Below are positions 25,586-35,867 of a stretch of 64,000 nt of DNA, piece after piece (positions within the stretch are counted from its first letter, which is position 1; each line of letters begins with the position of its first letter). A program made the position numbers and the translations under genes. The notes beneath the pieces were generated by a model. That model had not been told where the DNA came from and made no database searches. It saw only the letters and a program-made list of their open reading frames with translations. The DNA comes from Variovorax saccharolyticus (lineage in GTDB: Bacteria; Pseudomonadota; Gammaproteobacteria; Burkholderiales; Burkholderiaceae_C), in contig NZ_JASZYT010000002.1 of the NCBI RefSeq assembly GCF_030316765.1, forward strand, positions 558,001-622,000, given 5' to 3'.

Positions 25586-26512
25586 GTGGAACAGCCGTGG
25601 ACCCACACCACCGTCCTGCTGAAGGAGGCGGTGGATGCTCTTTTTCCGGACCCGTCGCAGGCCGCGGGCACCTATGTGGATGCGACTTTCGGGCGCGGCG
25701 GCCATGCCCGCGCGATCCTGGCCAGGCTGGGGCCGGAGGGCCGGCTGATCGCGTTCGACAAGGACGCGGAAGCGGTGGCCGAAGCAGCGCGCATCGAGGA
25801 TGCGCGTTTTTCCATTCGGCACCAGGGGTTCCGGGACCTCGGGGAACTGCCGCCTCGCAGCGTGGCCGGCCTGCTGATGGACCTCGGCATCAGTTCCCCC
25901 CAGATCGACAACCCCGCACGGGGTTTTTCTTTTCGTTTCGACGGACCGCTCGACATGCGCATGGACACCACGCGCGGCGAGAGCGTGTCCGAATGGCTGG
26001 CGACAGCCGAGCAGCAACAGATTGCGGAGGTGATTCGTGACTATGGCGAAGAACGGTTTGCTGTTCAGATTGCAAAGGCGATTGTTGCTCGCCGACAAGA
26101 ACGGGGCTCAATTTCAACCACCGCCGAGCTGGCCGAGCTCGTGGCTGGCACGGTCAAAACCCGCGAGCCGGGCCAGAACCCTGCAACGCGCACATTTCAG
26201 GCTTTTCGGATTTTCATCAACGCCGAGCTTGAAGAGCTGCAACAGGCGCTAGAGGCGAGCCTCTCCGTGCTGCAGCCCGGGGGCCGCCTCGCGGTGATCA
26301 GCTTCCATTCGCTGGAAGACCGCATCGTGAAGCAGTTCATCGCCCAGCATTCGAAGGAGGTCTACGACCGCCGCGCGCCCTTCGCGGCGCCGAAGGCGAT
26401 GAAGCTCAAGGCCCTGGCGCGCGTCAAGCCTTCGAAGGCCGAGGTCGACGGCAACCCGCGCTCGCGCAGCGCGATCCTGCGCGTCGCCGAACGCACGGCC
26501 GAGGGGCTCTGA
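25586..26512 (+). CDS. rsmH: 16S rRNA (cytosine-1402 N4) methyltransferase
   Basis: The 308-residue enzyme (also MraW) uses SAM to methylate C1402 of 16S rRNA. Motifs include [30 protein letters not shown] (SAM site), [29 protein letters not shown] and [14 protein letters not shown]. The GTG at 25586 is the only start that keeps the conserved N terminus. Roughly 26030-26200 is visibly less GC-rich in third positions than the rest of the cluster. ftsL follows one base after the stop. Confidence 0.94.
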   Translation: MEQPWTHTTVLLKEAVDALFPDPSQAAGTYVDATFGRGGHARAILARLGPEGRLIAFDKDAEAVAEAARIEDARFSIRHQGFRDLGELPPRSVAGLLMDLGISSPQIDNPARGFSFRFDGPLDMRMDTTRGESVSEWLATAEQQQIAEVIRDYGEERFAVQIAKAIVARRQERGSISTTAELAELVAGTVKTREPGQNPATRTFQAFRIFINAELEELQQALEASLSVLQPGGRLAVISFHSLEDRIVKQFIAQHSKEVYDRRAPFAAPKAMKLKALARVKPSKAEVDGNPRSRSAILRVAERTAEGL

Positions 26513-26513
26513 C

Positions 26514-26855
26514 ATGGCCCGCCTCAACTTGCTGCTGCTGATCGCCGTGCTCGGCTCGGCGGTCTACCTCGTCCACACGCAGTACCTGTCGCGCCAGCTC
26601 TTCACCGAGCTGCACCGCATCGAGCTCGAGGCGCGCCGCCTGGAGCTCGACCGCGACCGGCTTCAGGTCGAGAAGCGCGCCCAGGCGACGCCGCTGCGGG
26701 TCGAGAAGCTGGCCAAGGAGCAGCTCAAGATGCGCACCACCACGCCGGCCATCACGCAGTACGTTCGCGCCGACGGCACCGTGATCCCGGCCGTGGCGCC
26801 GCCGCCGGCCACCACGCCGGCCGGCCGCGCCGCGCCTTCGAAGGGAGCGCACTGA
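26514..26855 (+). CDS. ftsL: Cell division protein FtsL
   Basis: This 113-residue bitopic protein has one membrane span near the N terminus (LNLLLLIAVLGSAVYLVHTQY) and a periplasmic leucine-zipper-like coiled coil (LFTELHRIELEARRLELDRDRLQ). FtsL forms a complex with FtsB and FtsQ that activates septal peptidoglycan synthesis by FtsW-FtsI. The C-terminal tail is Pro/Thr/Ala-rich. It sits one base after rsmH and its stop overlaps the ftsI start (TGATG), the standard dcw position. Confidence 0.9.
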   Translation: MARLNLLLLIAVLGSAVYLVHTQYLSRQLFTELHRIELEARRLELDRDRLQVEKRAQATPLRVEKLAKEQLKMRTTTPAITQYVRADGTVIPAVAPPPATTPAGRAAPSKGAH

Positions 26856-28603
26856 TGGCTCGTCGCAGCGTCCAGTACACGACCAGCCCCCTGCTGGCCA
26901 GCAAGACCCCGGTCTGGCGCAGCAAGTTCATCGTCGCGGCGATCGCCGGCGGCTTCGTGCTTCTGGCGGCCCGCGCGGCCTATGTGCAGGTGCTGGACAA
27001 CGCCTTCTTCCAGCGCCAGGGCGAGGTCCGCTTCACGCGCACGCTGGAGCTGCCCGCCAACCGCGGCCGGATCCTCGACCGCAATGGCCTGCTGCTGGCC
27101 TCCAGCGTGGTGGCGCCGAGCATCTGGGCGATCCCCGAGGACATCGAGCGCGACGACCCGGAGGTCAAGGCCAAGCTCAAGCAGGTCGCCAAGCTGCTCG
27201 AGATGCCGCAGAAGGAGTTCGACAAGAAGCTCGAGGACGAGGACAAGACCTTCGTCTGGGTCAAGCGACAGGTCGACGAGCCCATTGCCAAGCAGATCGC
27301 CGCGCTCAACATCAAGGGCATCTACCAGCGCAAGGAATACAAGCGCCAGTACCCCGAGGGCGAATCCGCCGCGCACGTGGTGGGCTTCACCAATGTCGAG
27401 GACCACGGCCAGGAAGGCATCGAGCTGGCCTTCAACAAGGACCTGGCCGGCAAGGCCGGCTCGCGCCGCGTCATCAAGGACCGCCTGGGCCGCGTGGTCG
27501 AGGGCGTCGGCGAGCAGGTGCCGCCGCTGGATGGCAAGGACATTCAGCTCAGCGTCGACAGCAAGGTGCAGTTCTTCGCCTACCAGAAGCTGCGCGACGC
27601 CGTGACGATGCACAAGGCCAAGGCCGGCAGCGTGGTGGTGCTGGATGCCATCACCGGCGAGGTGCTGGCGCTGGCCAACTACCCGAGCTACGTGCCCGAC
27701 AAGCGGCAGAACCTGACCGGCGAACAGTTACGCAACCGCGCGCTGACCGACACCTTCGAGCCCGGTTCGACCATGAAGCCGATCACGGTCGGGATGGCGC
27801 TGGAGGCCGGCCGCGTGACGCCGCAGACGGTGATCTCCACCGCCCCCGGACGCATGAGCCTGGGCGGCTTCACGATCAGCGACACCCACAACTACGGCTC
27901 GCTGACGGTCGAGGGCGTGATCCAGAAGTCGAGCAACATCGGCGCGCTCAAGATCGCCCAGAAGATGGCGCCGCGCGAGATGTGGGACACCTACACCGCG
28001 CTGGGCTATGGCCAGAAGCCGCAGATCCAGTTCCCGGGCGCGGTCACGGGGCGGCTGCGGCCCTGGAAGTCGTGGAAGCCGGTCGAGCAGGCCACCATGG
28101 CCTACGGCTACGGCCTGTCGGCCTCGCTGTTCCAGATGGCGCATTCGTACACCGCCTTCGCGCACGACGGCGACATCATCCCGGCGACGATCCTCAAGAG
28201 CCCCGAGCCGGCGGTCGGCGTCAAGGTGTTCTCGGCCCAGAACGCGCTGGCGGTGCGCAAGATGCTGCAGATGGCGGCCGGCCCCGGCGGCACCGGTCCG
28301 CTGGCGCAGACCATCGGCTACTCGGTGGGCGGCAAGTCGGGCACCGCGCACAAGCAGGTCGGCAAGGGCTACGCGAGCAAGCAGTACCGTTCGTGGTTCA
28401 CCGGCATGGCGCCGATCGAGAAGCCCCGCATCATCGTCGCGGTGATGATCGACGAGCCGAGCAACGGACAGTACTTCGGCGGCCTGGTGGCGGCGCCGGT
28501 GTTCAGCGAAGTCGTGCAGCAGACCCTGCGCATGATGAACGTGGCGCCCGATCTCGCAGTCAAACCCCTGGTCGTGACCAAGGGCGTGGAAGAGAGCTTC
28601 TGA
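26855..28603 (+). CDS. ftsI: Septal peptidoglycan transpeptidase FtsI (PBP3)
   Basis: The 582-residue class B penicillin-binding protein cross-links peptidoglycan at the septum. A short cytoplasmic tail and one membrane span (~24-46) precede the PBP dimerisation domain (RGRILDRNGLLLA). The transpeptidase domain has the three active-site motifs: SxxK at S305-K308 (EPGSTMKPI), SSN at 359-361, and KSGT at 494-497. It works with FtsW encoded downstream. Start and stop each overlap the neighbours by one base (TGATG), implying coupled translation. Confidence 0.95.
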   Translation: MARRSVQYTTSPLLASKTPVWRSKFIVAAIAGGFVLLAARAAYVQVLDNAFFQRQGEVRFTRTLELPANRGRILDRNGLLLASSVVAPSIWAIPEDIERDDPEVKAKLKQVAKLLEMPQKEFDKKLEDEDKTFVWVKRQVDEPIAKQIAALNIKGIYQRKEYKRQYPEGESAAHVVGFTNVEDHGQEGIELAFNKDLAGKAGSRRVIKDRLGRVVEGVGEQVPPLDGKDIQLSVDSKVQFFAYQKLRDAVTMHKAKAGSVVVLDAITGEVLALANYPSYVPDKRQNLTGEQLRNRALTDTFEPGSTMKPITVGMALEAGRVTPQTVISTAPGRMSLGGFTISDTHNYGSLTVEGVIQKSSNIGALKIAQKMAPREMWDTYTALGYGQKPQIQFPGAVTGRLRPWKSWKPVEQATMAYGYGLSASLFQMAHSYTAFAHDGDIIPATILKSPEPAVGVKVFSAQNALAVRKMLQMAAGPGGTGPLAQTIGYSVGGKSGTAHKQVGKGYASKQYRSWFTGMAPIEKPRIIVAVMIDEPSNGQYFGGLVAAPVFSEVVQQTLRMMNVAPDLAVKPLVVTKGVEESF

Positions 28604-30111
28604 TGACCATGACGACGCTGCACAGCCCCGATGAAGCCGCTGCCTGGCTGCGCTCGCGCGTGCGCGGCGCGCTGCATGCCGACAGCCGCCCGGTGGCTGC
28701 GGGCGATGGCTTCATCGCCTGGCCCGGCGCCGCGACCGACGGCCGGCGTTTCGTCGCCCAGGCGCTCGCGCAGGGCGCTGCGGCCTGCCTGGTCGAAGCG
28801 GAGGGCAGCGCGGCCTATGCCTTCGAGGGCGAGGCGATCGCCACCTATGCCGGCCTCAAGGCCGCGACCGGACCGATCGCGGCCGCCTATTACGACACGC
28901 CCTCGGCCGAACTCGAACTGGTCGCGGTCACCGGCACCAACGGCAAGACCTCGACCGCCTGGTGGCTGGCGCAGGCGCTGTCGGTCGGGACGCCCGATGC
29001 CGTGGGCAAGCCCTGCGCCGTGGTCGGCACGCTGGGCATCGGCGTGCCGCCCGACCTGACCTACACCGGCCTCACGACGCCGGACCCCGTGATGCTGCAG
29101 CGTGAACTGCGCGCCTTCGTCGACCGCGGATTCGGCGCCTGCGCGATCGAGGCCTCGTCGATCGGCATCGCCGAACGCCGCCTCGACGGCAGCCGGATCG
29201 CGGTGGCGGTGTTCACCAACTTCACTCAGGATCATCTGGACTACCACGGCAGCATGGATGCCTACTGGCAGGCCAAGGCCGAGCTGTTCCGCTGGCCCGG
29301 CCTGCGTGCCGCGGTGGTCAACATCGACGACGTGCACGGCGCGGCCCTGGTGGCCAACCTGATCGAGCACGGTGTCGGCGCGCTCGATGTCTGGACCGTG
29401 TCTGCCGAGGGCGCCCCGGCCCGGCTGCGGGCGGACGACATCGGCTACGACGCGCAAGGACTGGTCTTCTCGGTGCTCGAGGATGGCGTGGCGCCGCAGC
29501 GTCTCGCGACCTCGCTGATCGGCCAGTACAACGTCGCCAACCTGCTGGGCGTGCTGGGTGCGCTGCGCGCGCTCGGCCTGTCGCTGGAGGCGGCCGTGCG
29601 CGCCTGCAGCGGCCTGGACAGCGTGCCGGGCCGCATGGAGCGCCTGAGCCTGCCCGGGCGTCCCCTGGTGGTGGTCGACTACGCCCACACGCCCGATGCG
29701 CTCGACAAGGCGCTGGCCGGCCTGCGGCCGCTGGCACGCCAGCGCGGCGGCGCACTGTGGTGCCTGTTCGGCTGCGGCGGCGACCGCGACAGCGCCAAGC
29801 GGCCGATGATGGCCGCGGTGGCCGAGACGCAGGCAGACCGCGTGGTGGTGACCAGCGACAACCCGCGCAGCGAGAAGCCCTCGGCGATCATCAGCCAGAT
29901 CCTGCTGGGCCTGGCGCGGCCCGAAGCGGCGCAGGTCGAGCCCGACCGCGCGCGGGCGATCGCCGGGACGCTGGCCCAGGCGCGCGCCGAAGACGTCGTG
30001 CTGCTCGCCGGCCGCGGCCACGAGGCGTGGCAGGAGATCGCCGGCGAGCGGATCGCGTTCTCGGACCGCAGCCACGCGCTCGATGCGCTCACGGCGAGGA
30101 GCGCGACATGA
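28603..30111 (+). CDS. murE: UDP-MurNAc-L-Ala-D-Glu:meso-diaminopimelate ligase
   Basis: The 502-residue cytoplasmic ligase adds meso-diaminopimelate to the peptidoglycan precursor. The ATP loop GTNGKT is at residues 111-116, the substrate lysine region is in the central domain, and DNPR at 419-422 (SDNPRSEKP) is the signature that selects meso-diaminopimelate over lysine. dapF in the same window makes that substrate. It overlaps ftsI by one base and murF by four. Confidence 0.95.
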   Translation: MTMTTLHSPDEAAAWLRSRVRGALHADSRPVAAGDGFIAWPGAATDGRRFVAQALAQGAAACLVEAEGSAAYAFEGEAIATYAGLKAATGPIAAAYYDTPSAELELVAVTGTNGKTSTAWWLAQALSVGTPDAVGKPCAVVGTLGIGVPPDLTYTGLTTPDPVMLQRELRAFVDRGFGACAIEASSIGIAERRLDGSRIAVAVFTNFTQDHLDYHGSMDAYWQAKAELFRWPGLRAAVVNIDDVHGAALVANLIEHGVGALDVWTVSAEGAPARLRADDIGYDAQGLVFSVLEDGVAPQRLATSLIGQYNVANLLGVLGALRALGLSLEAAVRACSGLDSVPGRMERLSLPGRPLVVVDYAHTPDALDKALAGLRPLARQRGGALWCLFGCGGDRDSAKRPMMAAVAETQADRVVVTSDNPRSEKPSAIISQILLGLARPEAAQVEPDRARAIAGTLAQARAEDVVLLAGRGHEAWQEIAGERIAFSDRSHALDALTARSAT

Positions 30112-31565
30112 CCGGCACCACCGCAGCGACCCCCATGATGACCCTCGGCGAGGCCCTGGCCTGGATCCCCGGCGCGCGCCTGGTCGGCGATCCCGCGACA
30201 CCGATCCAGCGGGTCCACACCGACACCCGCACCCTGGCGGCCGGCGACCTGTTCGTCGCCTTGAAGGGCGAGCGCTTCGACGCCAACCAGTTCCTGCCCG
30301 ACGCCCGCGCCCGCGGCGCCGTGGCCGCGATCGCCCATGGCGGCCTCGAGGCCGCGGGCCTGCCGGGCCTCGAAGTGCCCGACAGCCTGGCGGCGCTGGG
30401 CGCCTTGTCGGCCGGCTGGCGCGCCCAGTTCGAGCTGCCCCTGATCGCGGTCACCGGCAGCAACGGCAAGACCACCGTGACGCAGATGGTGGCGTCGATC
30501 CTGCGCGCCGCCTGCGGCGAGGGCGCGCTGGCCACGGCCGGCAATTTCAACAACGAGATCGGCGTGCCGCTGACCTTGCTGCGGCTGCGCGCGCGCCACC
30601 AGCGCTCGGTGGTCGAACTCGGCATGAACCATCCGGGCGAGATCGAGCGGCTGGCGCGGATCGCGCGGCCGACCATCGCGCTGGTCAACAACGCGCAGCG
30701 CGAGCACCAGGAATTCATGGCCACGGTCGAGGCGGTGGCGCGCGAGAACGGCGCGGTGTTCGAGGCGCTGCCGCCGCAGGGCACCGCGGTGTTCCCGTAC
30801 GCGGACGAATTCACTCCCCTGTGGAGGGAGATCGCGCAGCGGGGCGCGCCGCGCCGCTGCCTGACTTTCGGCGAGCAGGCCGGCGCCGACATCGCGCTGG
30901 CGGCCGCCGACTGGTCCGACGGCGCCTGGCAGGTTGCCGCCCGCACGCCGCTGGGCGAGCTGCGCTTCGCCCTGCGCATCGCCGGCCGGCACAACGTCGT
31001 CAATGCGCTGGCGGCGATCGCCTGCGCGCTGGCCAGCGGCGTCTCGCTCGACCGCATCGCCGACGGCCTGTCGGCCTTCGAGCCGGTCAAGGGCCGCTCG
31101 CGGGCGATCGCGCTGGCGCTGGCCGGCGGGCGCTCGATCACGCTGGTCGACGACACCTACAACGCCAATCCCGATTCGATGCTGGCCGCGATCGACGTCC
31201 TCGCCGCGCTGCCGGGCCCGCGCCTGCTGGTGATCGGCGACATGGGCGAGGTCGGCGACCAGGGTCCGCAGTTCCATGCCGAGATCGGCGTGCGGGCGCG
31301 CGAGCGCGGCATCGAGGCGGTGTTCGCGCTCGGCCGCGAATCGGCGCACGGCATCGCCGCCTATCGCGAAGCCGGCGCCGCCGGCGAGGGCCGGCATTTC
31401 GAAGACATCGATTCGCTCAACGCCGCCGTCCGGGCGCAGCTGCCGCAGGCCGCCAGCGTGCTGGTCAAGGGCTCGCGCTTCATGCAGATGGAGCGCGTGG
31501 TCCAGGCCGTCGCCGGCTGGGCCGAATCACAACAACAAGACAAGGAGGCCGGTCATGCCGCATGA
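30108..31565 (+). CDS. murF: UDP-MurNAc-tripeptide:D-alanyl-D-alanine ligase
   Basis: The 485-residue ligase attaches D-Ala-D-Ala to complete the UDP-MurNAc-pentapeptide. VTGSNGKTT at ~115-123 binds ATP; GNFNNEIGVPLTLL, VVELGMNHPGEI and DDTYNANPDSM are MurF-specific. Its D-Ala-D-Ala substrate comes from Ddl encoded downstream. The ATG at 30108 overlaps the murE stop by four bases; alternative methionines at residues 10 and 11 are possible. A 54-base gap precedes mraY, the largest within murE-murD. Confidence 0.95.
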   Translation: MTGTTAATPMMTLGEALAWIPGARLVGDPATPIQRVHTDTRTLAAGDLFVALKGERFDANQFLPDARARGAVAAIAHGGLEAAGLPGLEVPDSLAALGALSAGWRAQFELPLIAVTGSNGKTTVTQMVASILRAACGEGALATAGNFNNEIGVPLTLLRLRARHQRSVVELGMNHPGEIERLARIARPTIALVNNAQREHQEFMATVEAVARENGAVFEALPPQGTAVFPYADEFTPLWREIAQRGAPRRCLTFGEQAGADIALAAADWSDGAWQVAARTPLGELRFALRIAGRHNVVNALAAIACALASGVSLDRIADGLSAFEPVKGRSRAIALALAGGRSITLVDDTYNANPDSMLAAIDVLAALPGPRLLVIGDMGEVGDQGPQFHAEIGVRARERGIEAVFALGRESAHGIAAYREAGAAGEGRHFEDIDSLNAAVRAQLPQAASVLVKGSRFMQMERVVQAVAGWAESQQQDKEAGHAA

Positions 31566-31619
31566 GTCGCGCATCGAGGCCCGTTCCGCCATGCATCAAT
31601 TTCCGACGAGGTCGCGCCC

Positions 31620-32798
31620 ATGCTGCTGAGCCTCGCCATGTGGCTGCAGACGCTGTCGCCGGACTTCGGCTTCCTGCGCGTCTTCCAGTACCTGACCTTC
31701 CGCGCGCTGATGGCGGCGCTGACCGCGCTGCTGCTCGGGCTGGCTGCCGGCCCCTACGTGATCCGGCGCCTGACCGCACTGAAGATCGGCCAGCAGGTGC
31801 GCAGCTACGGCATGCAGAGCCACCTGACCAAGAGCGGCACGCCGACCATGGGCGGCGTGCTGGTGCTGTTCTCGATCGCCTTCTCGACGCTGATGTGGTT
31901 CGACCTCTCGAACCGGTTCGTCTGGATCGTGCTGTGGGTCACGCTGGGCTTCGGCGCCATCGGCTGGGTCGACGACTGGCGCAAGGTGGTGCGCAAGGAC
32001 CCCGAGGGCATGCGCTCGCGCGAGAAGTACTTCTGGCAATCGGTGGTCGGGCTGGTGGCCGCGTTCTACCTGCTGTTCAGCATTTCCGAGAGCTCCAACT
32101 GGCGCGTGCTCGAACTGTTCTATGCCTGGGTGCGCTCGGGCTTCGACCTCGACTTCCCGCCCAAGATCAACCTGCTGGTGCCCTTCTTCAAGGAGATCAG
32201 CTATCCGCTCGGCGGCATCGGCTTCGTGATCCTGACCTACCTGGTGATCGTCGGCGCCAGCAACGCGGTGAACCTCACCGACGGCCTCGACGGCCTGGCG
32301 ATCATGCCGGTCGTGATGGTCGGCTCGGCGCTCGGCGTCTTCGCCTATGTCACGGGCAGCGCGGTGTATTCGCGCTACCTGCTGTTCCCGCACATCCCGG
32401 GTTCGGGCGAGCTGCTGGTGTTCTGCTCGGCGATGGCCGGTGCCGGCCTGGCCTTCCTGTGGTTCAACACCCACCCGGCGCAGGTCTTCATGGGCGACGT
32501 GGGCGCGCTCGCCCTCGGCGGCGCGCTCGGCACCATCGCCGTCATCGTGCGCCAGGAGATCGTGTTCTTCATCATGGGCGGCATCTTCGTGGTCGAGGCG
32601 ATCTCGGTGATGGCGCAAGTCAGTTACTTCAAATACACGAAGAAGCGTTTCGGCGAAGGCCGGCGCGTGCTCAAGATGGCGCCGCTGCACCATCATTTCG
32701 AAAAGAGCGGCTGGCGCGAGACGCAGGTCGTGGTCCGCTTCTGGATCATCACGATGCTGCTGTGCCTGGTCGGCCTGTCGACTCTGAAGCTGCGTTGA
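31620..32798 (+). CDS. mraY: Phospho-MurNAc-pentapeptide translocase
   Basis: The 392-residue integral membrane enzyme transfers phospho-MurNAc-pentapeptide to undecaprenyl phosphate, giving lipid I. About ten membrane spans are evident. The catalytic Asp pair is D118-D119 (GWVDDWRK), with [10 protein letters not shown] and the C-terminal [13 protein letters not shown] loop also conserved, as is [13 protein letters not shown] near the start. murD follows after four bases. Confidence 0.96.
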   Translation: MLLSLAMWLQTLSPDFGFLRVFQYLTFRALMAALTALLLGLAAGPYVIRRLTALKIGQQVRSYGMQSHLTKSGTPTMGGVLVLFSIAFSTLMWFDLSNRFVWIVLWVTLGFGAIGWVDDWRKVVRKDPEGMRSREKYFWQSVVGLVAAFYLLFSISESSNWRVLELFYAWVRSGFDLDFPPKINLLVPFFKEISYPLGGIGFVILTYLVIVGASNAVNLTDGLDGLAIMPVVMVGSALGVFAYVTGSAVYSRYLLFPHIPGSGELLVFCSAMAGAGLAFLWFNTHPAQVFMGDVGALALGGALGTIAVIVRQEIVFFIMGGIFVVEAISVMAQVSYFKYTKKRFGEGRRVLKMAPLHHHFEKSGWRETQVVVRFWIITMLLCLVGLSTLKLR

Positions 32799-32802
32799 CA
32801 CC

Positions 32803-34578
32803 ATGCGGCATCTGAAAGACCTCCACGTCCTCGTCCTCGGCCTCGGCGCGTCCGGCCTGGCGATGGCGCGCTGGTGCGCGCGCCACGGCGCAGTGCTCAC
32901 GGTCGCCGACACCCGCGAGGCGCCGCCGCAGCTGGCGACGCTGCGCGCCGAACTGCCCGACGCGGTGTTCGTCGGCGGGCCGCTGTCGGCCGCGCTGGTC
33001 GAAGGCACGCCGGTGCGCGCGGTCTATCGCTCGCCGGGCCTCTCGCCTGCCTCGGTGGCGGTGGTGGTCGATGCGGCGCGGGCCATGGGGCTGCCGGTGG
33101 GCGGCGAGCTGGACCTGTTCGCGCGCGCGCTGGCGGACCTGCGCACGGTCGAGGTGGTCGAAGCGCCCGAGCCTGCGCCTGCCGCCGAAGCCGCCGAAGC
33201 CGCCGAGCCGCCGGCGCTGGAGCCGCCTGCCGCCACGCAGGCCGACCTCCACGCCAGCGACTTCGAGCCGCAGCCGCCCGCGGCCGACGCACCCGAGTTC
33301 GAAGCCGCCCGGCCGGCCGAGGCGATCACGGCCGCGCTGCCCGACGACGACGAGGATTCGTTCACGCCGCCGCCCGAGGTCGTGCTGCCGCCGCCGGTGC
33401 CGCAGGGCTATACGCCGGCGGTGCTGGCCATCACCGGAACCAACGGCAAGACCACCGTCACGGCGCTGACCGGCCAGCTGGTCGAGCGCGCCGGCAAGTC
33501 GGTCGCCGTGGCCGGCAACATCGGGCCGACGCTGCTTGATACGCTGGCGGCCCGCATGGATGCCGATGACCTGCCCGAGGTCTGGGTGCTCGAGCTGTCG
33601 AGTTTCCAGCTGGACGGCGTGCAGGGTTTCGAGCCGACCGCCGCGACCGTGCTGAACCTGTCGCAGGACCACCTGGACTGGCATGGCGACATGGCGAACT
33701 ACGCCGCCGCCAAGGCCCGCATTTTCGGCGGCAAGGGCGTGATGGTGCTCAACCGCGAGGACGAAGCCGTCATGGCGATGCGGCCGGCGCCAGTCAAGCT
33801 GGCGCGCGGCCAGGTGGCGCGCAGCGTCGTCACCTTCGGCGCCGCGATGCCGCTGCGCCCGGGCGACTACGGCCTCGAGCGCCTGAACGGCATGGCCTGG
33901 CTGGTGCGCGCCCTGGAGGCCGACGAAACGCAGAAGCGCAAGCGCGGTGCGGCCGTGGAGGAAGAAGAGATCTTCATCCAGCGCCTGATGCCCGCGGACG
34001 CACTGCGCATCCGCGGCCGCCACAACGCGCTCAATGCGCTGGCCGCATTGGCCCTGGCCACCGCGGCCGGCTGCCAGCTGGCGCCGATGCTCTACGGCCT
34101 GCGCGAATACCGCGGCGAGCCGCACCGGGTCGAGCCGGTGGCGATCGTCCGCGATGTCGAGTACTTCGACGACAGCAAGGGCACCAACGTCGGTGCCACC
34201 GTGGCGGCGCTGGTCGGCCTCGGCGAGGAACGCCGGCTGGTCGTGATCCTCGGCGGCGAGGGCAAGGGCCAGGACTTCACGCCGCTGGCCGCGCCGGTCG
34301 CGCAGTACGCTCGTGCCGTGGTGCTGATCGGCCGCGACGCGCCGCAGATCGAGGCCGCGCTGGCCGCCACCGGCATCGCGCTGCTGCATGCGCCATCGCT
34401 GCCCGAGGCGGTGACGATGGCGGCCGGGCGCGCCCATCCGGGCGACGCGGTGCTGCTGTCGCCGGCCTGCGCCAGCTTCGACATGTTCCGGGACTATGCG
34501 CACCGGGCCGCAGTCTTCTGCGAGGCCGTGGAAGCGCTCGCCGACCTGCCGGCCAACCCGGCGGAGGACCTGCAATGA
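32803..34578 (+). CDS. murD: UDP-MurNAc-L-alanine:D-glutamate ligase with acidic/proline-rich insert
   Basis: The 591-residue ligase adds D-Glu to UDP-MurNAc-L-Ala. The N-terminal domain has [12 protein letters not shown]; the ATPase loop TGTNGKTT is at residues 211-218, about 100 residues later than in E. coli MurD (438 residues in all). The displacement is due to an inserted stretch, ~115-202, rich in Ala, Pro and Glu/Asp and probably disordered. A second smaller charged insert lies near 365-385 ([12 protein letters not shown]). [12 protein letters not shown] and FDDSKGTN show the catalytic core is intact. It overlaps ftsW by four bases. Confidence 0.93.
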   Translation: MRHLKDLHVLVLGLGASGLAMARWCARHGAVLTVADTREAPPQLATLRAELPDAVFVGGPLSAALVEGTPVRAVYRSPGLSPASVAVVVDAARAMGLPVGGELDLFARALADLRTVEVVEAPEPAPAAEAAEAAEPPALEPPAATQADLHASDFEPQPPAADAPEFEAARPAEAITAALPDDDEDSFTPPPEVVLPPPVPQGYTPAVLAITGTNGKTTVTALTGQLVERAGKSVAVAGNIGPTLLDTLAARMDADDLPEVWVLELSSFQLDGVQGFEPTAATVLNLSQDHLDWHGDMANYAAAKARIFGGKGVMVLNREDEAVMAMRPAPVKLARGQVARSVVTFGAAMPLRPGDYGLERLNGMAWLVRALEADETQKRKRGAAVEEEEIFIQRLMPADALRIRGRHNALNALAALALATAAGCQLAPMLYGLREYRGEPHRVEPVAIVRDVEYFDDSKGTNVGATVAALVGLGEERRLVVILGGEGKGQDFTPLAAPVAQYARAVVLIGRDAPQIEAALAATGIALLHAPSLPEAVTMAAGRAHPGDAVLLSPACASFDMFRDYAHRAAVFCEAVEALADLPANPAEDLQ

Positions 34579-35867
34579 ACAGCGCGACCAGCGCCTCGCC
34601 CGACAAGGCCGGCCGCTTCGGCGGCTGGTTCAGCCGCGCCAAGAGCGGCATCGATGCGCTGCCCATGCACCTGCCCGTGCGGCTCGGCAACGCCGGCATG
34701 ACGCAGACCAAGGCGGCGCCGGTGCGCGTGCTCGGCTTCGACCAGGCGCTGGTCTGGGTCACGGTGGCGCTGCTGGCCTGGGGCCTGGTGATGGTGTATT
34801 CGGCCTCGATCGCGCTGTCCGACAGTCCGCGCTTCGCGCGCGCCGGCTACACGCCGACCTACTTCCTCACCCGCCATGCGGCCTCGCTGGTGATCGCCGC
34901 GATCGCCGGCCTGCTGGCGTTCCAGGTGCCGATGAAGACCTGGGAGCGCGCCGCGCCCTGGCTCTTCGTCGCCTCCCTGCTGCTGCTGGTGGCGGTGCTG
35001 ATCCCGCACATCGGCATCAACGTCAACGGCGCCCGGCGCTGGCTGCCGCTGGGCTTCATGCGCTTCCAGCCCTCGGAGCTGGCCAAGCTCGCGATGGTGC
35101 TCTATGCCGCCAGCTACATGGTGCGCAAGATGGAGATCAAGGAGCGCTTCTTTCGCGCCGTGCTGCCGATGGGCATCGCGGTGGTGGTGGTCGGCATGCT
35201 GGTGATGGCCGAGCCCGACATGGGCGCCTTCATGGTGATCGCGGTGATCGCGATGGGCATCCTGTTCCTGGGCGGCGTCAATGCGCGCATGTTCTTCGTC
35301 ATCGCCGCGCTGGTGGTGGTGGCCTTCGGCACGATCGTCGCGACCAGCCCGTGGCGGCGCGAGCGCATCTTCGCCTATCTCGATCCGTGGAGCGAGGAGC
35401 ACGCGCTCGGCAAGGGCTACCAGCTCTCGCATTCGCTGATCGCGATCGGCCGCGGCGAGGTCTTCGGCGTCGGCCTGGGCGGCAGCGTCGAGAAGCTGCA
35501 CTGGCTGCCCGAGGCCCACACCGACTTCCTGCTGGCGGTGATCGGCGAGGAGTTCGGGCTCATCGGCGTGCTGCTCGCGATCGGCCTCTTCTTGTGGCTC
35601 ACGCGCCGCATCATGCACATCGGCCGCCAGGCGATCGCGCTCGACCGCGTGTTCGCGGGCCTGGTGGCGCAGGGCATCGGCATCTGGATCGGCTTCCAGG
35701 CCTTCATCAACATGGGTGTGAACCTCGGTGCCTTGCCGACCAAGGGCCTGACCTTGCCGCTGATGAGCTTCGGCGGCTCGGCGATCCTCATGAACGTGGT
35801 GGCGCTGGCCGTGGTGCTGCGCATCGATTACGAGAACCGCGTTCTCATGCGCGGAGGCCGCGTATGA
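34575..35867 (+). CDS. ftsW: Septal peptidoglycan glycosyltransferase FtsW (SEDS family)
   Basis: The 430-residue membrane protein has about ten spans and the SEDS hallmarks: VYSASI early, [61 protein letters not shown], and near the end [10 protein letters not shown]. It polymerises glycan at the septum with FtsI. A hydrophilic N-terminal extension of about 50 residues precedes the first span. A second SEDS gene, rodA, lies at 51616. ATGA overlaps couple it to murD and murG. Confidence 0.95.
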   Translation: MNSATSASPDKAGRFGGWFSRAKSGIDALPMHLPVRLGNAGMTQTKAAPVRVLGFDQALVWVTVALLAWGLVMVYSASIALSDSPRFARAGYTPTYFLTRHAASLVIAAIAGLLAFQVPMKTWERAAPWLFVASLLLLVAVLIPHIGINVNGARRWLPLGFMRFQPSELAKLAMVLYAASYMVRKMEIKERFFRAVLPMGIAVVVVGMLVMAEPDMGAFMVIAVIAMGILFLGGVNARMFFVIAALVVVAFGTIVATSPWRRERIFAYLDPWSEEHALGKGYQLSHSLIAIGRGEVFGVGLGGSVEKLHWLPEAHTDFLLAVIGEEFGLIGVLLAIGLFLWLTRRIMHIGRQAIALDRVFAGLVAQGIGIWIGFQAFINMGVNLGALPTKGLTLPLMSFGGSAILMNVVALAVVLRIDYENRVLMRGGRV

